From Polychytrium aggregatum (lineage: Eukaryota; Chytridiomycota; Chytridiomycetes; Polychytriales), in NCBI RefSeq assembly GCF_025602895.1, contig NW_026516213.1:868001-932000 (forward strand): a DNA stretch of 64,000 nucleotides, written 5' to 3'. Position numbers and translations under genes: made by a program. Every line of letters starts with the position of its first letter. The stretch's first letter is position 1. Shown here one piece after another: positions 1-12,193 of the stretch. Below the pieces are notes generated by a model that worked only from the letters and a program-made list of their open reading frames with translations, ran no database searches and had not been told where the DNA came from.

Positions 1-231
1 TCGGTTTTATCTATGTATCTTGTCGTGTTTGTTGCTACAACAGTACATTTGATTCAATATGACAGATTATCAGTGCTACAAAGTCTTCATCAAATGAGGG
101 GAGGTGTATGTGCTGCCGATCCAAAGAGCCACATGTCTCCGGAGATCCGCTCGGCCAGACAATAGACTTCTCAGGTGCAGATCCTCAGAGTTCAGCTCTT
201 ACTTCACTGCGCTGTCCTCCCACCTTTGCTC

Positions 232-3200
232 TCAGGCGGTAAGGCCAGGCACGCTGCGACCGCCGCTCTCGGCCATGCTCTCCAGCCTTTGGACCAGGTC
301 CCACATGATCGAGTCCGAGACCACAGAGTCATTCCTGTACTCCGGATGCTCATGAACGAACTTGCGGATATATCCCGCGGCTGTCATCAGCTCGCCACTG
401 GCTCTCCGAGCTATCAGAGCGAGATACGCCGACAGCTCCGTGCGAGTAGCCGAGTCGAGATCAGCAGAGTCGAGATACGACTCGATGATGGGCACCAGCC
501 CAGGGAAAGCGCCCTGATGTGCAAGGTCAAGGCGAAGGTCAGTATCGATTGGCACAAGCCCGGTGGTTGATATCCATGCCAATAATTTCCAAGCCGAGCC
601 TCGACCCGCTGGATAAATACTACCAGTCACAGTAGCGTCATCCCAAATAATCTCTCAACTTACGCTTCCATTGATGATCTCGTTGATAGTGAGCTGTCTC
701 GCCTCGTCACTGTCCTTCTCGGATGTGCAAGCAAAGCTCGCGAACCTCGGTGGGGGTACTTGGTCGATGGCATGAAGAAACCCGATTGGACAATTCTGAG
801 TCAGTCGCTTGTGCTGGTCATCATACACGACTCTTGTGCATGTCCTGCCTTTACCTCCTCCAAAGATATTATTGCGGAACCAGAATGCTTGTTGTGTGAC
901 TGCCGCACGAGTTTGGGCCCTCTGCATGTTCTCATCGACCTGCGTCGGGATGGAAAGAAAGCCCTGTGGGTGAGACCGAGGCGGCGCTTACTCGAAGCCA
1001 GGACGGACTGGTGCTAACCGACCAAACCAACCAAGTCCACCACTAACGAGCACCACGCACTCACCTTGCTGAGAGGAAGGTAAAAGTTCAGGTCATAGCT
1101 GATGATGACCCGAGTCAACAGAGCGACAAAGATCGCATAGGCAGCGTTCTCAAAGTCCGTCAGCTGGACCTCCATGCTCCGGAACTCGACTCTCCATCCG
1201 ATAGGCATGCCCGGGGTCGGCGCCTTGAATCTTATCGTTTGCCAGTTGGTGCTCTGAAGGCCCTGCAGCGGTTGTTCGGCAAGAGCACTGCATATCAGAC
1301 AGGGCATGGCAAGACTCTGGCTCACGGTCTTGCTTGCATCGCTGATGTGCTTCAAATGCGTTCAAAACGCACAATGAGCGCCAGGCCGAACGTGACAACG
1401 AACCTCAAAGTAGCCCACGCTATCGCTATCATCAGTTTCGAGTGACCCCTCAAAGAGGATGAGTGGGTCCCGGATGAAGAGGTGGGCATAGTGCTTTGCC
1501 ATAAACTCGTCGAGGCCTGTGCGGAATAACATCGGTCAGACCAAGCTTACCACAACAACGGATTGGGCGTTATCGGCGGCTGTAGACACGGACAGTGGCC
1601 GCGGGCACTCACCTCCATCCTGCAGGGCTCTGAATGTCTCGTAGTCGTATGGGACATTGAGATCGTTGTACTTGTGTTTGAAGAAGCAGTCGGGTCGGAG
1701 AGTCTCGGTATCATCGCCCATCGAGCATCCATCCTCCGAGGATGTGCTGCCACCGGCAGTTCGGTTCGATGGGGTACTGGCGGCACTGTAGTCTGGGCCG
1801 GGAGAAAGATACAGACTGATAGAGTCGTACCGGGATTTGGGTATGTAGAATTGGGAGGATACCTGGGGCTGGATGAGAATATGGGGTTGGTACATGTGTA
1901 TCAGTCCGTCGAACAAGGGCAGACCCACAAGCCCATCTGCCTGTCTTGGAGCCGACATCGAACAGGCACCGGCTGAAGTAACATTGAACACCTGCCTCCT
2001 CGCCTCGCTCCTCCTTGGTTCGATCATCGACGCTTGCGGCAATAACATTCCATCGGCAATCAACGTCGGCGAGGTATCCTCGAAAGATTGGTGCAGCTGC
2101 GGAAAGAGCAAGCTGTGGCCACGCAGCCACAAAATGGCAAGCAGCGAGGTGGGTGGCAGCAGAAACGGAGATGAGTAAACCAAGCAGTCAAGCAGCGGTC
2201 CATGCCAATCGATAGCGGCACTGCGGCAACGGATGGTTTGGAGTCTGTGCAATATGTTGGCAGGGGCAACGCCATGATTTTACGCATTCAACTTACCATA
2301 ATGGGGGCTATGACGGCGAGCTGGTCGTAGAGGAGCCTGGTTTCCTTCAATGACTCTCCCTGGAAAGTGGCCTGCAGACAGCAGCACGAGCATCCAAAGG
2401 CCATACAATCCATGAAGATGTGATTGGGAAGGGCGTCTGGGATCAAGTCCGACAACGTACAACCGTCGAGGTTCATGGGATGCTCCGACTGTGTCTTTGT
2501 CTTTCTGGCTGGAGAAACGGCAGAGAGACCAGGAATATCCTCGGGGCTGAGCGTCGTGGCTGAGTGAGGGATAGGCTCAAGGAATGGCCAAGCAGTTTCA
2601 TTATCGATGAAGACTGGGACATTGATGGATACTTTGGAACCGCGGCGATGCATGATGTTGGTGGTGAGGGCTCTGGGTAGCAGATGGAGGCAGCAAACAG
2701 ACAGGCAGAGGGCATCAGAACCTCGGATCTCTGTGGATGCTGCAGCAGCACATACCTCGGACGAGCCCTTCCCATCAGTGGTCAGAAGGTAGTGCCACCG
2801 GACAATGACAATACGTACAGATACCGAGCATGTGACGTGATGGCTGCATCGGGGATGAACAGGCTGCGAGCCGCTCCATTGACAGGGTCTGGGGCGACGT
2901 GCGGGTCCATAAAGCCGCTGGTGCCCAACCGAGGATACGACGTCATCGTCAAGACGGTCTCGTTGGGACCAAGACATGCCTGTGCCAGGACTCGTCTGTG
3001 GGAACGGAGCTGTATCAGCCACTGAATGTGCGATATTGGGTTTGTGCAGGCGCTTTGTTGCATACCTTTTGTGCATGTTGGGCTCGACGAGGGTCAGGTC
3101 TCCGAGTGTGGAGCCATATGGAGAGCCTGGAGAGGCTAGAGATACAGAACGGTGTGCACTCGACGGGTAAGCAGAGACCAAACCGGTGGGAACATGGCAT

Positions 3201-3842
3201 GTGTTGCACACGAGCCCTGGTAACGGTCGTTGATCCAGTCATCACAGTGTTGGCTCGCATCCCACTCGGCAGCAGCAGCGACGGCAGGGTGAGTGTAACA
3301 TACATTCTAGCATGTATCCGGCGTATTCGGGTTTCCACGAGCTCGCAAATGCTTCTCTGTGGGTGCAACCAGGCGGATTCAAGAGTAAGCAACCAACCAA
3401 GCTCATCCGGATCGAAGGCCGCTGATGGAATGGGAAGAGGCGGGTTCCGACATGGTGGCTGACAGCAGAACGCTCACCCGTTTGCCTGAGCCTCTGCCTC
3501 GAGCTCCTCCAGCTTGTGCAGGGCATCTTGAGCTCGGAGCGAAAGACGCACTTTGCGGGTGCTGTCGTCTTTGGAGACGACAATGTATTCGATCTGGTGG
3601 GCCAAATGTACGGCAGGGTGAGCACACGGCGAGTTCCTCACCATTGCAATAGGACATGGCGGTGCCCGTCACTCGCTTGCGTCGTGCTGCACCTCGTCGC
3701 CCCAGAGATGGGGGTCGTTCGACCGGGTCTTTTCGCGGTCCCAGAGGGCGAGGAGCTGGGCGATGCCGCGTTTGCGAACGGGACTGGTGTGCTGTTTGAT
3801 GTCTGTCCATGAGAGAGGGGCACCGGCTGTTAGCCAACCCAT
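232..3842 (-). CDS. GSH1: Glutamate-cysteine ligase catalytic subunit
   Basis: The enzyme joins glutamate and cysteine with ATP, the first and rate-limiting step of glutathione synthesis in the cytosol. The spliced product follows the eukaryotic GCLC family from end to end. It starts [12 protein letters not shown], with WGDE at the first exon end, then [84 protein letters not shown] and [16 protein letters not shown]. At least eight introns are needed. Clear exons include 3693-3842 (phase 0 donor after WGDE), about 2290-2655, 1014-1260 and 232-630. The start at 3842 matches the family N-terminus, which begins with MG. The gene precedes the CHCH gene on the same strand but is separate from it. 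Identity is very secure; some internal exon edges are not fixed. Confidence 0.93.
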
Positions 3843-4460
3843 GATTGTTCTGGCGAGAGGGAAGTTGGGGTGCGGAGCTTGAGGCGGACTGGACCGGGGA
3901 TGAGATGGCGGCGCTGGCGAGCCCACCGACGGGCGGTGGGCAGGCCTTTTGAATACCAGGGGACGATTGTGTCGCCAGCGGTGGTGGTGGGGGTGGTGGG
4001 AAATCCGGATCGATGCTCTCTGCTGCCCCGAACACGAATGGGGACTGAGCGGCACTGTCCCAGGCTCGGCAGCAACAGCCAGCATCCCATCCCGCAACCC
4101 CACCCACTTGGTTTGCGTCCGGAAGAGACTATGTATCACATTGCTTTTCAGAACGCTGTTCCGTTGGGCGCTCGGTCGTCCCGGTGGAGGCCGTTTCGGT
4201 GTCCCTGCTCCGAACTCGGGATGCAGTCGACAGCGGCCGAGGTGGATTGCAGTGCACCTCCATCGGCGCCGAGGTGCAAGCGCCAGATAGGGGATTGCTG
4301 ATCGTTGCTGAGAAGCCGGCAGCCAGATCAATTGGCCACACTCCCCCCATGTGCCCCCACAGCCAACGGACAGCATTTGGCTTTGCTCCAACGGGACCCG
4401 AGCGCCACCTCTATGGCGTGTGTCCAAGGAACAATTCGGAAGCATCCTCGCCGATTGCGC
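3843..4460. other. Intergenic spacer, GCL promoter side
   Basis: This is 618 bases between the GCL start and the stop of the CHCH gene, both on the minus strand. It should hold the GCL promoter and 5' leader and the CHCH 3' UTR. Open frames here are GC-driven and have no protein-like character. I see no repeat or RNA gene. Confidence 0.5.
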
Positions 4461-5326
4461 CTATGGCCGTCGATCGGATTCCTTGGCAGCAGCAGCATCG
4501 CTCAGTCCCAGCCGATCTGCTTCATCGAGAATGCGCTCCTGCTCGTGCCTCGCGAGCCGCGATGAGTATCCGAGCTTTCCGAGGTGGAGCTGATGACGAC
4601 AGAGGAATCGAGGCTTAGCGGCGTTGTCCAACATCCATCGTACATGCTCCACCGCATCGCACCGCCCATCGATTCTCGTCTGTCGGCAAGATATGTCGCT
4701 GGCGGTTGCTTCGATCGAGCTCGCGAATATGGCGGGGAGATCGCACCTTTTGTGTCTGCACGCACTGTCTGAACAGATTCTGCTGCAGCTCGCACGGGGT
4801 GACGTTGGTGAAGCTCTTGTTGTGCTTCAGGCACTTGAGGAACTCATGCTGGAGATCGGCACAGTTGGCCTGGGCGCCCTGGTCAATGAACTTGTCGTCG
4901 GCTTTCTTGTCGCGGATGAGCTGGTCGAGAGCTGCCTTTTCCTGGCATGGCAAATTCCAGACGGCCGACGCATTCATCGCCCAGTTCACCGCAGGAAAGC
5001 AGATGAGGGAGATAAATGTGAGAGGCAGCACATTGATCGAGGGCCGACGCTAGGCAGTGGAGGCTCTCGAGCCAACAGCGCTTGCCGGGTGTTTGACGGG
5101 GGTTGGTGCAGACAATGCTAACCTGTCGTATGGCGGCCTTCAGAGCCTCTTTGTCCTCACTCTGGCTGCTCGCGGGGGTGCTGGAGGCCGACAGAACGTC
5201 CTCAGCAGCCTGGTTCATCTGGTTCATGAGATTGGCCGCATAGTCGCCGGATGGGTCGTTGCTCGGGCTGGAGCTTGTGGTTGGCCTGCTGCTGTTGCTG
5301 CTTCCGAAGGAGAACCAGGAGGACAT
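4461..5326 (-). CDS. Twin CX9C (CHCH) domain protein, probably mitochondrial IMS
   Basis: Three exons can be joined in phase: 5123-5326, 4747-4941 and 4461-4574. They give 170 residues. The N-terminus (MSSWFSFGSSNSSRPTTSSS) is Ser/Thr-rich and is followed by a charged region. Around residues 91-120 lie two exact CX9C pairs, C-ADLQHEFLK-C and C-ELQQNLFRQ-C, which define a CHCH fold. Such proteins are usually oxidised by Mia40 in the intermembrane space and act in respiratory-chain assembly, MICOS or as CHCHD2/10-type factors. The C-terminus (LARHEQERILDEADRLGL) is predicted helical. Both introns are GT-AG and phase 0. The pairing resembles MIX17/CHCHD2, but the preceding hydrophobic segment of that family is not seen, so I leave it unnamed. 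Confidence 0.72.
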
Positions 5327-5904
5327 GATGCTGGCGGGAACAGATGTGGATAGCTGGTGTGCGGATGCGATTGGGCCAACGCAATGCAGGATCTGATCTG
5401 GTCTGACCCGGTCTGATCTGGGTCCAACACCCCACGCGGAGCTCGGGCGGCTGCGTTCCTGATCGGGCTGGCGGACTGGGACTGCCATGCGCAGACGACG
5501 GGCCAATGCCATCGACGGCGAGGGAGATAAAGAAGTGCATGGGGCGATCGATGGAGTTTCATTTTGGAGCCTCGTTGCGCACACAGTCAATCCAGAAAAA
5601 AAACGGGACAGTCACTCTCTGGCAGAGGCCTGAAGTGTACTGAACTTCCATAGGCACCAGTGAGCAAGCCATGCGATTGCTCCCGTCCTTACATTTGGTC
5701 GATCGCCTGTGGAGGCCATCGACTAGTATTGATCTCGATGTGGGAGTGTGTTGCATTCACTCGACCCTCTGGACAGCTCCATGATGATCGATATCAAGAT
5801 ATTCGGCCTTCTCGAGTCGCAAGGTTTTGAGTGATAGCATTCACCAATGCTCAAAATCCGGGGTGTCTCGTTTTTTATTGGATTGGCTATGATCGAGCGA
5901 GGAA
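5327..5904. other. Intergenic spacer
   Basis: This is 578 bases between the CHCH start and the HBS1 stop. It should hold the CHCH promoter and HBS1 3' UTR. It is somewhat less GC-rich toward 5820-5900. No gene, RNA or clear repeat was recognised. Confidence 0.45.
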
Positions 5905-8900
5905 TCAAACTGCCTCCACATCACCCGCATTCTCATAGGCCAAAATGTCCATCACTGAGAAGGGAAGGTAAGCAGCCGGCATGGGCAACAACGAACGCCG
6001 CATGCATCAGTAAGAGTCGCGAGTGGTGCTGCAGCACATATGCACGCATACAGGCATGGAGACCCCTAGAGCAAAGCCGTGCCATCGCATGATGGCCAGG
6101 GTCACTCACCGAGTCCGGCAGCCACAGTCTGGGATCCGCAGCGCAGCGTAAAGCGGCCAAAGAACTTGTTGTCGGCCGATTTTTCGAGGCAGAGGGGTCT
6201 GAGCAGCTCGATCTCGACCTCGGCGGTGAGGTTCTTGGTCAAGGCTCTGAAGGAAAGGCATGGAATGATCAGAAACATTCAAGGCGACACCACGAGGAAA
6301 GCCCTCTCCCCCAAATAAGCCATGCACAGCGGCCATACATCCATCCATCCACCCATCCATCCATCCATCCATCCACCCATCCACCCATCCACCCATCCAC
6401 CCATCGCGGAGGCAAAGAGTTACCGTGGGCGCTTCTTGACAACTTCGCCTGTAGCCTTGTCCAGGATCGAAATAAGCGACTTGATTGAGCCAGCTTCGGC
6501 GAGGCTTTGGGTGTGGAAAACCACCTACGCAGGCGTTGTTTGTGAGCGAAAACGAAAGGCAAGCCCCAACGAAACACAAGGCAGCTCGGTCGTGTGCAAG
6601 ATTCGAGTGATGACTCACTGGGACGCCGATCGTGAGAGGCCGGCTGATATCAAAGGTGACAATCTGAGCCCGGATCTTGCGGGTGATCGGGATCGGGTGG
6701 CCGACTTGGCACAGGACGTTTCCTTTCCTGCACCATCGCCAAAGAAGCACTCGACTATGTGAGACAGGGCTCGGAATCGCGCCGTTCGCACACGATCAAG
6801 GACGGCACATGGCTACGGTGCCATGGCGATGTTGATGCCACGGTATCGACAGTAGTTCTTTGACCTGCCAATGTCAGAACCGACACTGAGAACGTGCTCG
6901 CGATGCTTACTTGACGTGCTGGCTGTCGATGCCACTGAGCGAGATGGTCACGCTGTCGCCGGCTACGGCCCACTTGACTGACTCGTGGTTGCACTCGATT
7001 GCTGCGACGGTGTCGAGAGAGCAATGTCAGCCAAGTCCAGTACAGCGGTGCTTGCCTGATCGACCAGCCAATCCACTGGTGCGCCAGAGTTCGCTGCTAC
7101 TCACCTTTCACGACCGCCACTTCGTTGATGGGCATCACAAGTACTTCGTCCTTGAGCTGCACGCTTCCACAGTCGATTCTGCCGCTTACCGAGACATCGC
7201 CGCCCGTTCCGGTTCCCAGGCCGCCCTTGAAAAAGTCCGATACGGACATGCGCAGAGGACGGTCGATCATGCGCGTGGGCGCCTCGAGTTGATCTGGGTG
7301 CAGCACGTCACCAGGGCAATCGCAGATGCATGATCGTCAGAGCAGGAACGAAGATGGCTACCATGCCATCTGTCCATATTGGGCTGGATGCGCCGTTGAG
7401 CGATCGTGCACGGCCCAGGATCCTGGGTCGCTGCCGCAGATGATGCCTACCGAGCTGGCCGATGAGCGTTTGCCCCTTGTACCACTTGTTGAGCAGTGGC
7501 TCCTCTCGCTTCACCAGATTCTCGCCGAGCCATCCACTGGTGGGGATGTATGTCAGCTTCTGCTTCTTGAAGCCGGCGTGGACCAAAAATGCACCAAGCT
7601 TCTTGCAGATTTCATCATAACGCTCCTGGGACCACTCCATCTGCCCGAGAACACAAGAAGCGAGGCGTGAGCGATGAGGAACAGAGCAGGAACGAGGTGC
7701 TCTCGTAGATATGGAGCCAGTCGGAAAAAAGTGCAACCACCGAAGCACCGATTGAGGTTGCCACGGGTGACTCCGCGAAGGCGTCGCCGAGACCGCAGGG
7801 TTCATGTTGGCGTGAACGGAACCCTCGACCGCTGCCGCTCGGCACGCACTCATACCATGTCAAGTTTGTTGACGGCAACAATGAGCTGGGTGACGCCGAG
7901 AGCCCGCACCAGAAGAGCGTGCTCGCGAGTCTGCCCGCCGAGGTCAAACCCAGCCTCGAACTCGCCCGGAGAGCTGTCGACGACCAGAATTGCAACGTCG
8001 GCCTGCCAATGCCAGTGGGTTAGAGGTGCAATCAACCCAAGCCAGGGAACGAACATGTGCAAAACAATTGGATCGCCACCCCGTATTTAAGGCTCGGGGG
8101 CGGTTGAATTCCGCCAACATAGCCCGATGCAGCCCGCAGAATGCTTACTTGACAGGCACCAGCGATCATATTGGGAATGAAATCACGATGCCCGGGTGCA
8201 TCCAGCAGAGTAAACTGTCGATTTGGCGTCTCAAACTTCATTTCGGCAACGTCGATGGTCACACCTCTGGACAATCGTAAGGAAGCACCATCAGTGCGAG
8301 CGCAACGATGCAGCCGTCGCCGCCGCAGCAGCATATCTACAAATCAAGCGCCAAAACGAGCAGCCTCAGACCTGTTGCGCTCCTCCTCGGTGGCGTCTAG
8401 AACCCAGGCAAAGCTGAAGGACCCCTTCTTGATCTTCTCAGCCTCGTGCTGGTTCTTCTTGAGTGCGCGGTCGCTGACTTCTCCCAAGAGACACATCATA
8501 TGGCCCATGAGTGTGCTCTTGCCCGCGTCGACATGCCCTATTGAGATACAAAGGGAGACGGACAAGGTCAGCAACGACGCCGTCGAACAACACCTGGATG
8601 GATCACGGTCTCCGATGGCAGTTTGCTGCGTCGACTCGGCGGCCAAAGGGCACGACGGGCTGGACTGGAGATATCACCAACGATGATCAGGTTCAGAGAA
8701 TCCTTGGTGGACTTGCGCTTGTTGTACTCTTCGGCGACGTCGATTTTGTTTTTCTTGGATTGGGCCGGGACACTCGGGGGCTTGGGTGTAAACACCGGCT
8801 GTGTGCGAGCCGCGGGGGGAGCCTTCGGCGTGACGGTGCGGGCAGCCGGAGGAGTTGGCTTTGGCTGTGAGATGGCCATGCTGGCCAGGGCTGCGGATGG

Positions 8901-11900
8901 GGGCTCCGATGGCAAAGTCACAGTCTTGGCAGCAGGCTTTGTGCCCTGATTGAGCTGGAGTCCAGCTGCAGGGGCTGTCCCATAGGCAGCATGCAATGAA
9001 ACAACTCGCTGTCAGTAGTTCGGTAAGGGCAGGGTTGTAGGGGCAGTATCAGCAGCAGCTGGGCCCAAACAGAGCTGCGTCGCCGCAGTCGTACGGCTGG
9101 CATCAGAGATATCGGTTTGGCACGGCCCGAACAAGTAGACTGTACCTTTTTTGCGGGCCATAGCAACGACATCGTCAGGGCTGGGGGTACTAAAATCAAA
9201 CGGCTTGACCTTGGATGCCCCGCCAGCAGGGGCAGAGGTCGGAGCAGGGTCTAGAATGGAAGAGAGGATATGTTGAGTGGCGGTCGGCGATAGGCCAGGG
9301 TCGTCAGACTCAGCAAGCCAGGAGGAGGCAAAGTCAGAGGGTGCTGCCATATGATGGCTCAATTGGCCACGCAGCTTGGATGGCGCGAGCTTGGTCGAGC
9401 GGGATTTGATTGAGGATTTCGCAAAAGCGCCGTGACTGGTGATGGAAGGCAGGGCCGGCTGGGAGACAGGCTCGAGCGAGAGCAAAGCGTCGCTGCTGTT
9501 TGCCGCAGGTAGGGCCGAGATTGCTGTTCCGATGATGTCCGAGATATTGAGCGAGCTTGACTGGGCAAGTCCCGCAAGCGAGTTGGCTTGGAGCGCTCCG
9601 AGCCCCATATGCGAATCGATGGTACTTTGCATGAAGGGGTCTGTTGTAGCTGAATCAATCGACATGTCCCCCAGCGTCAGTCCAAATCCTGGAATACCAA
9701 GAGCGAGCAAATGGATGGCATGTCAAAGACAGATCTGGCAGGTCGATGATGCAGCCGCACTGCATGCTATATGCGATCGAGAGTGGAGCGAGTTCAGCAA
9801 AGCGACTGCGGGAAAGACCCGCGGAAGCTTGGTGTGTGGATGTTGATCGATCGAGTGTCGGTTGGATCGCCCGATATATGCTGTGGGAGGATAACTAACT
9901 CACCTCCGGAAGCACCGCCAGAGGCCGATAAACTCGCAAGGCCGTCGTGATCCATGGCGAATGAGTCGAGTCCAGAGAAACCCGAGCTTTCCAGGCCAGT
10001 TGGGTTGAGCGTGCTGGTCAGATCGGACAGGCTGAACGAATCCATCGGGTTGCTTTCCATGGCCAGGAGCGAAGGCACGCCGTCCAAGCCAGGGTTGGAT
10101 GACAGCGTCGCAATGTCCATTGTGTTGCTGAGGTGAGGGGCACTTGACAAGGACGACAGATCGAAAAGGGGCGAGTCTGTGGCGAGGCTCAGGCTCGAAG
10201 CCCCTCCAAGCGAGAAAGGATCGGCAGTGGGGATCGTATCGACAGCAGGAGCGGCTGAATCGCTGAGCAGAGATGGCATTGTGATATCAAACAACTTGTT
10301 GTTCGTGGAAAAGACGTCCGGAGGGATGTTGTGACCAAAGAGCTGGGATTCGATGGAAAGCGGGGCTGGGTGGCCGGGGACATGTTCGACAGTGTCCAAT
10401 AAGTCGTCGGAGCGCGCTGTGGATGCAGACGACCGGTCAGTGTATATAACATGAGCGGGTGCGCCATTGGGTGATCGAAAACAGAGGTCGAGAGCACCGC
10501 GATATGCAGCATTGGCGGACATGGATGGATACGCGAGCTACTAATGGATGAGGGTGTGGTTTGGCAGATTGTTGAGAGTGTGGCTGGCGCATATCACAAA
10601 AGGACTTACTGCGGCTTGCCAGGGTGGGTTTTGGCAGATCGAATGCGAGGGCGGCCTTTGGAAGATGAACTTTGATGGGCTGCGAGAAGAACGAAAATCC
10701 ATTTTGCGCTTCCTGGAGGGCCAGCCATACATCGCGACGTCCTAGCCAGAGTTGGATACGATGAGGCGATGTCACGTCGATCGGCAAGCCGCTCGTGTGC
10801 GGCGTCGTGGGAGGAGTAGCCCCAGGGAAGCGCCGTCGTCCAACAGCGGCGACTCTAGCTGCCGTCCGATAGTCTTGAGGCCGCCTGCTCGGCTCGAGCT
10901 CCGAAGGCATTGATCGAGCTGTGATGTGTCGGGTGGTTCTTGCAGCTCGAGCGAGGGAGCGTCCTTTGCCAACTACGCCATGATATGGAGCACCTCTTCC
11001 TCAAACCATCCAGCCGGTTGCCCCATCCAGTATGCGAGTAGGGAGCGGAGCGCATGCAACAGGAGCAAGGACGGGCAACATACGTGTCAGCTTTTCGCTT
11101 TGTCTCGACGATCCCTGCGAGGGGCCGTCTGGGGCAGTGAGATGGGATGCACCATGAGCGCCGATAACACAGCGCAGATTGAGGAGCCGTTGCGACAAAC
11201 GGCGGGATCGAAGGGAGGATATTTCAGGTGTGATCGATGGATTGGCGAATGTATGAGAGGAAGTGCGATGGTAACGGTAAGCCAGCATTCTTGGAGGCGA
11301 GCACGAAATAAATCAAGGAGATGCGAACAAAGTCTCCCAGGATGCAAACGCAAACGACTGGAATCCTGCGCTTGTCGGTGAGGGAAATTGAGAGCCCGTG
11401 AACATTCGAGCGCCTGTGGCTGCTGGTGTGGACTGGGGCGGAGCCTACCAAAAATCTGGTTGATGGTCCGTTCCACGTTGCAAGAATTTTGAAGAAGGAT
11501 CTTTTGGACTTGCTCGTCGGACAGGATCCGACCGGTGACGGACTGCACCTCGCCGATAAGGTCTGCACAAAATAGCACAATAGGGCACAAGCCGACGTGA
11601 GCCGATTGCGGTCGATCGTCCAAAGCGTGCGGGAAACAGATCGAGCATCGCAGTCTCGGCATGCGATGGTGTGAAAGCCGGCGAGGTTGGATGCGCCGGG
11701 GTTGCTCAAGACCGAAATAGTACCGTTGATTGAGAATGCCTTGTCTTGCTCTGAAACCCAGAGGAGGCGAATATGAGTTTCAGGATGGGATAGAGCAGGC
11801 CAGCGATGAGCGATTCGCCAGCCGGGATGTAGAGGGCTGGTAATCAGCCATATAATGGCAATGCAATGGCTGGCCTGGCAGTTGCGCTGCTCGAGCGATG

Positions 11901-12193
11901 CAATCGAGCCGATACCGAGGCGCAAAGTACAGCCGAAAGAAAAACGAACCTTCTTCATAGTACTCATCGTCGTCGTATCCATCGTCGTCATAGTGGCCGC
12001 CGTCATTCTCGTTTCCATAATCTTCTTCCTCGTCGTCGTCGTAGTACTCATCTGTTGAGCCGAATTGAAGCATCACAGCGGTGGGATATGGGACTGATGC
12101 AGTTAGCGAGACAGAGGACGGATATGAGTGCGAGGCAGAGGAACGAGACTTGCCATCGATGTTCATGTTTCGGATGTGTCTGTGTCTCGACAT
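5905..12193 (-). CDS. HBS1: HBS1-like translational GTPase (ribosome rescue), long linker
   Basis: HBS1 works with Dom34/Pelota to split stalled ribosomes in no-go and non-stop decay. The N-terminus [13 protein letters not shown] plus an acidic stretch and the UBA-like helix segment ([13 protein letters not shown], exon 11449-11562) match the HBS1 N-terminal domain. The linker carries the family motif [14 protein letters not shown] near 9190. The GTPase follows: [14 protein letters not shown], then GHVDAGKST (about 8530), [27 protein letters not shown] (about 7860). Beta-barrel domains 2 and 3 end with [19 protein letters not shown] last GT-AG intron (5955-6109) leads to a short final exon ending at 5905. 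The Ser/Leu/Asp-rich linker exons (about 9220-10900) are unusually long and one junction near 10520 could not be phased. Identity is secure; linker structure is not. Confidence 0.9.
6338..6404. repeat. CCAT/CCAC tetranucleotide microsatellite in HBS1 intron
   Basis: About 16 copies of a 4-base unit, CCAT mixed with CCAC, lie inside an intron near the 3' end of HBS1. The antisense reading gives an open WMDGWVDG-type run in short frames, which is an artefact of the repeat. Confidence 0.9.
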
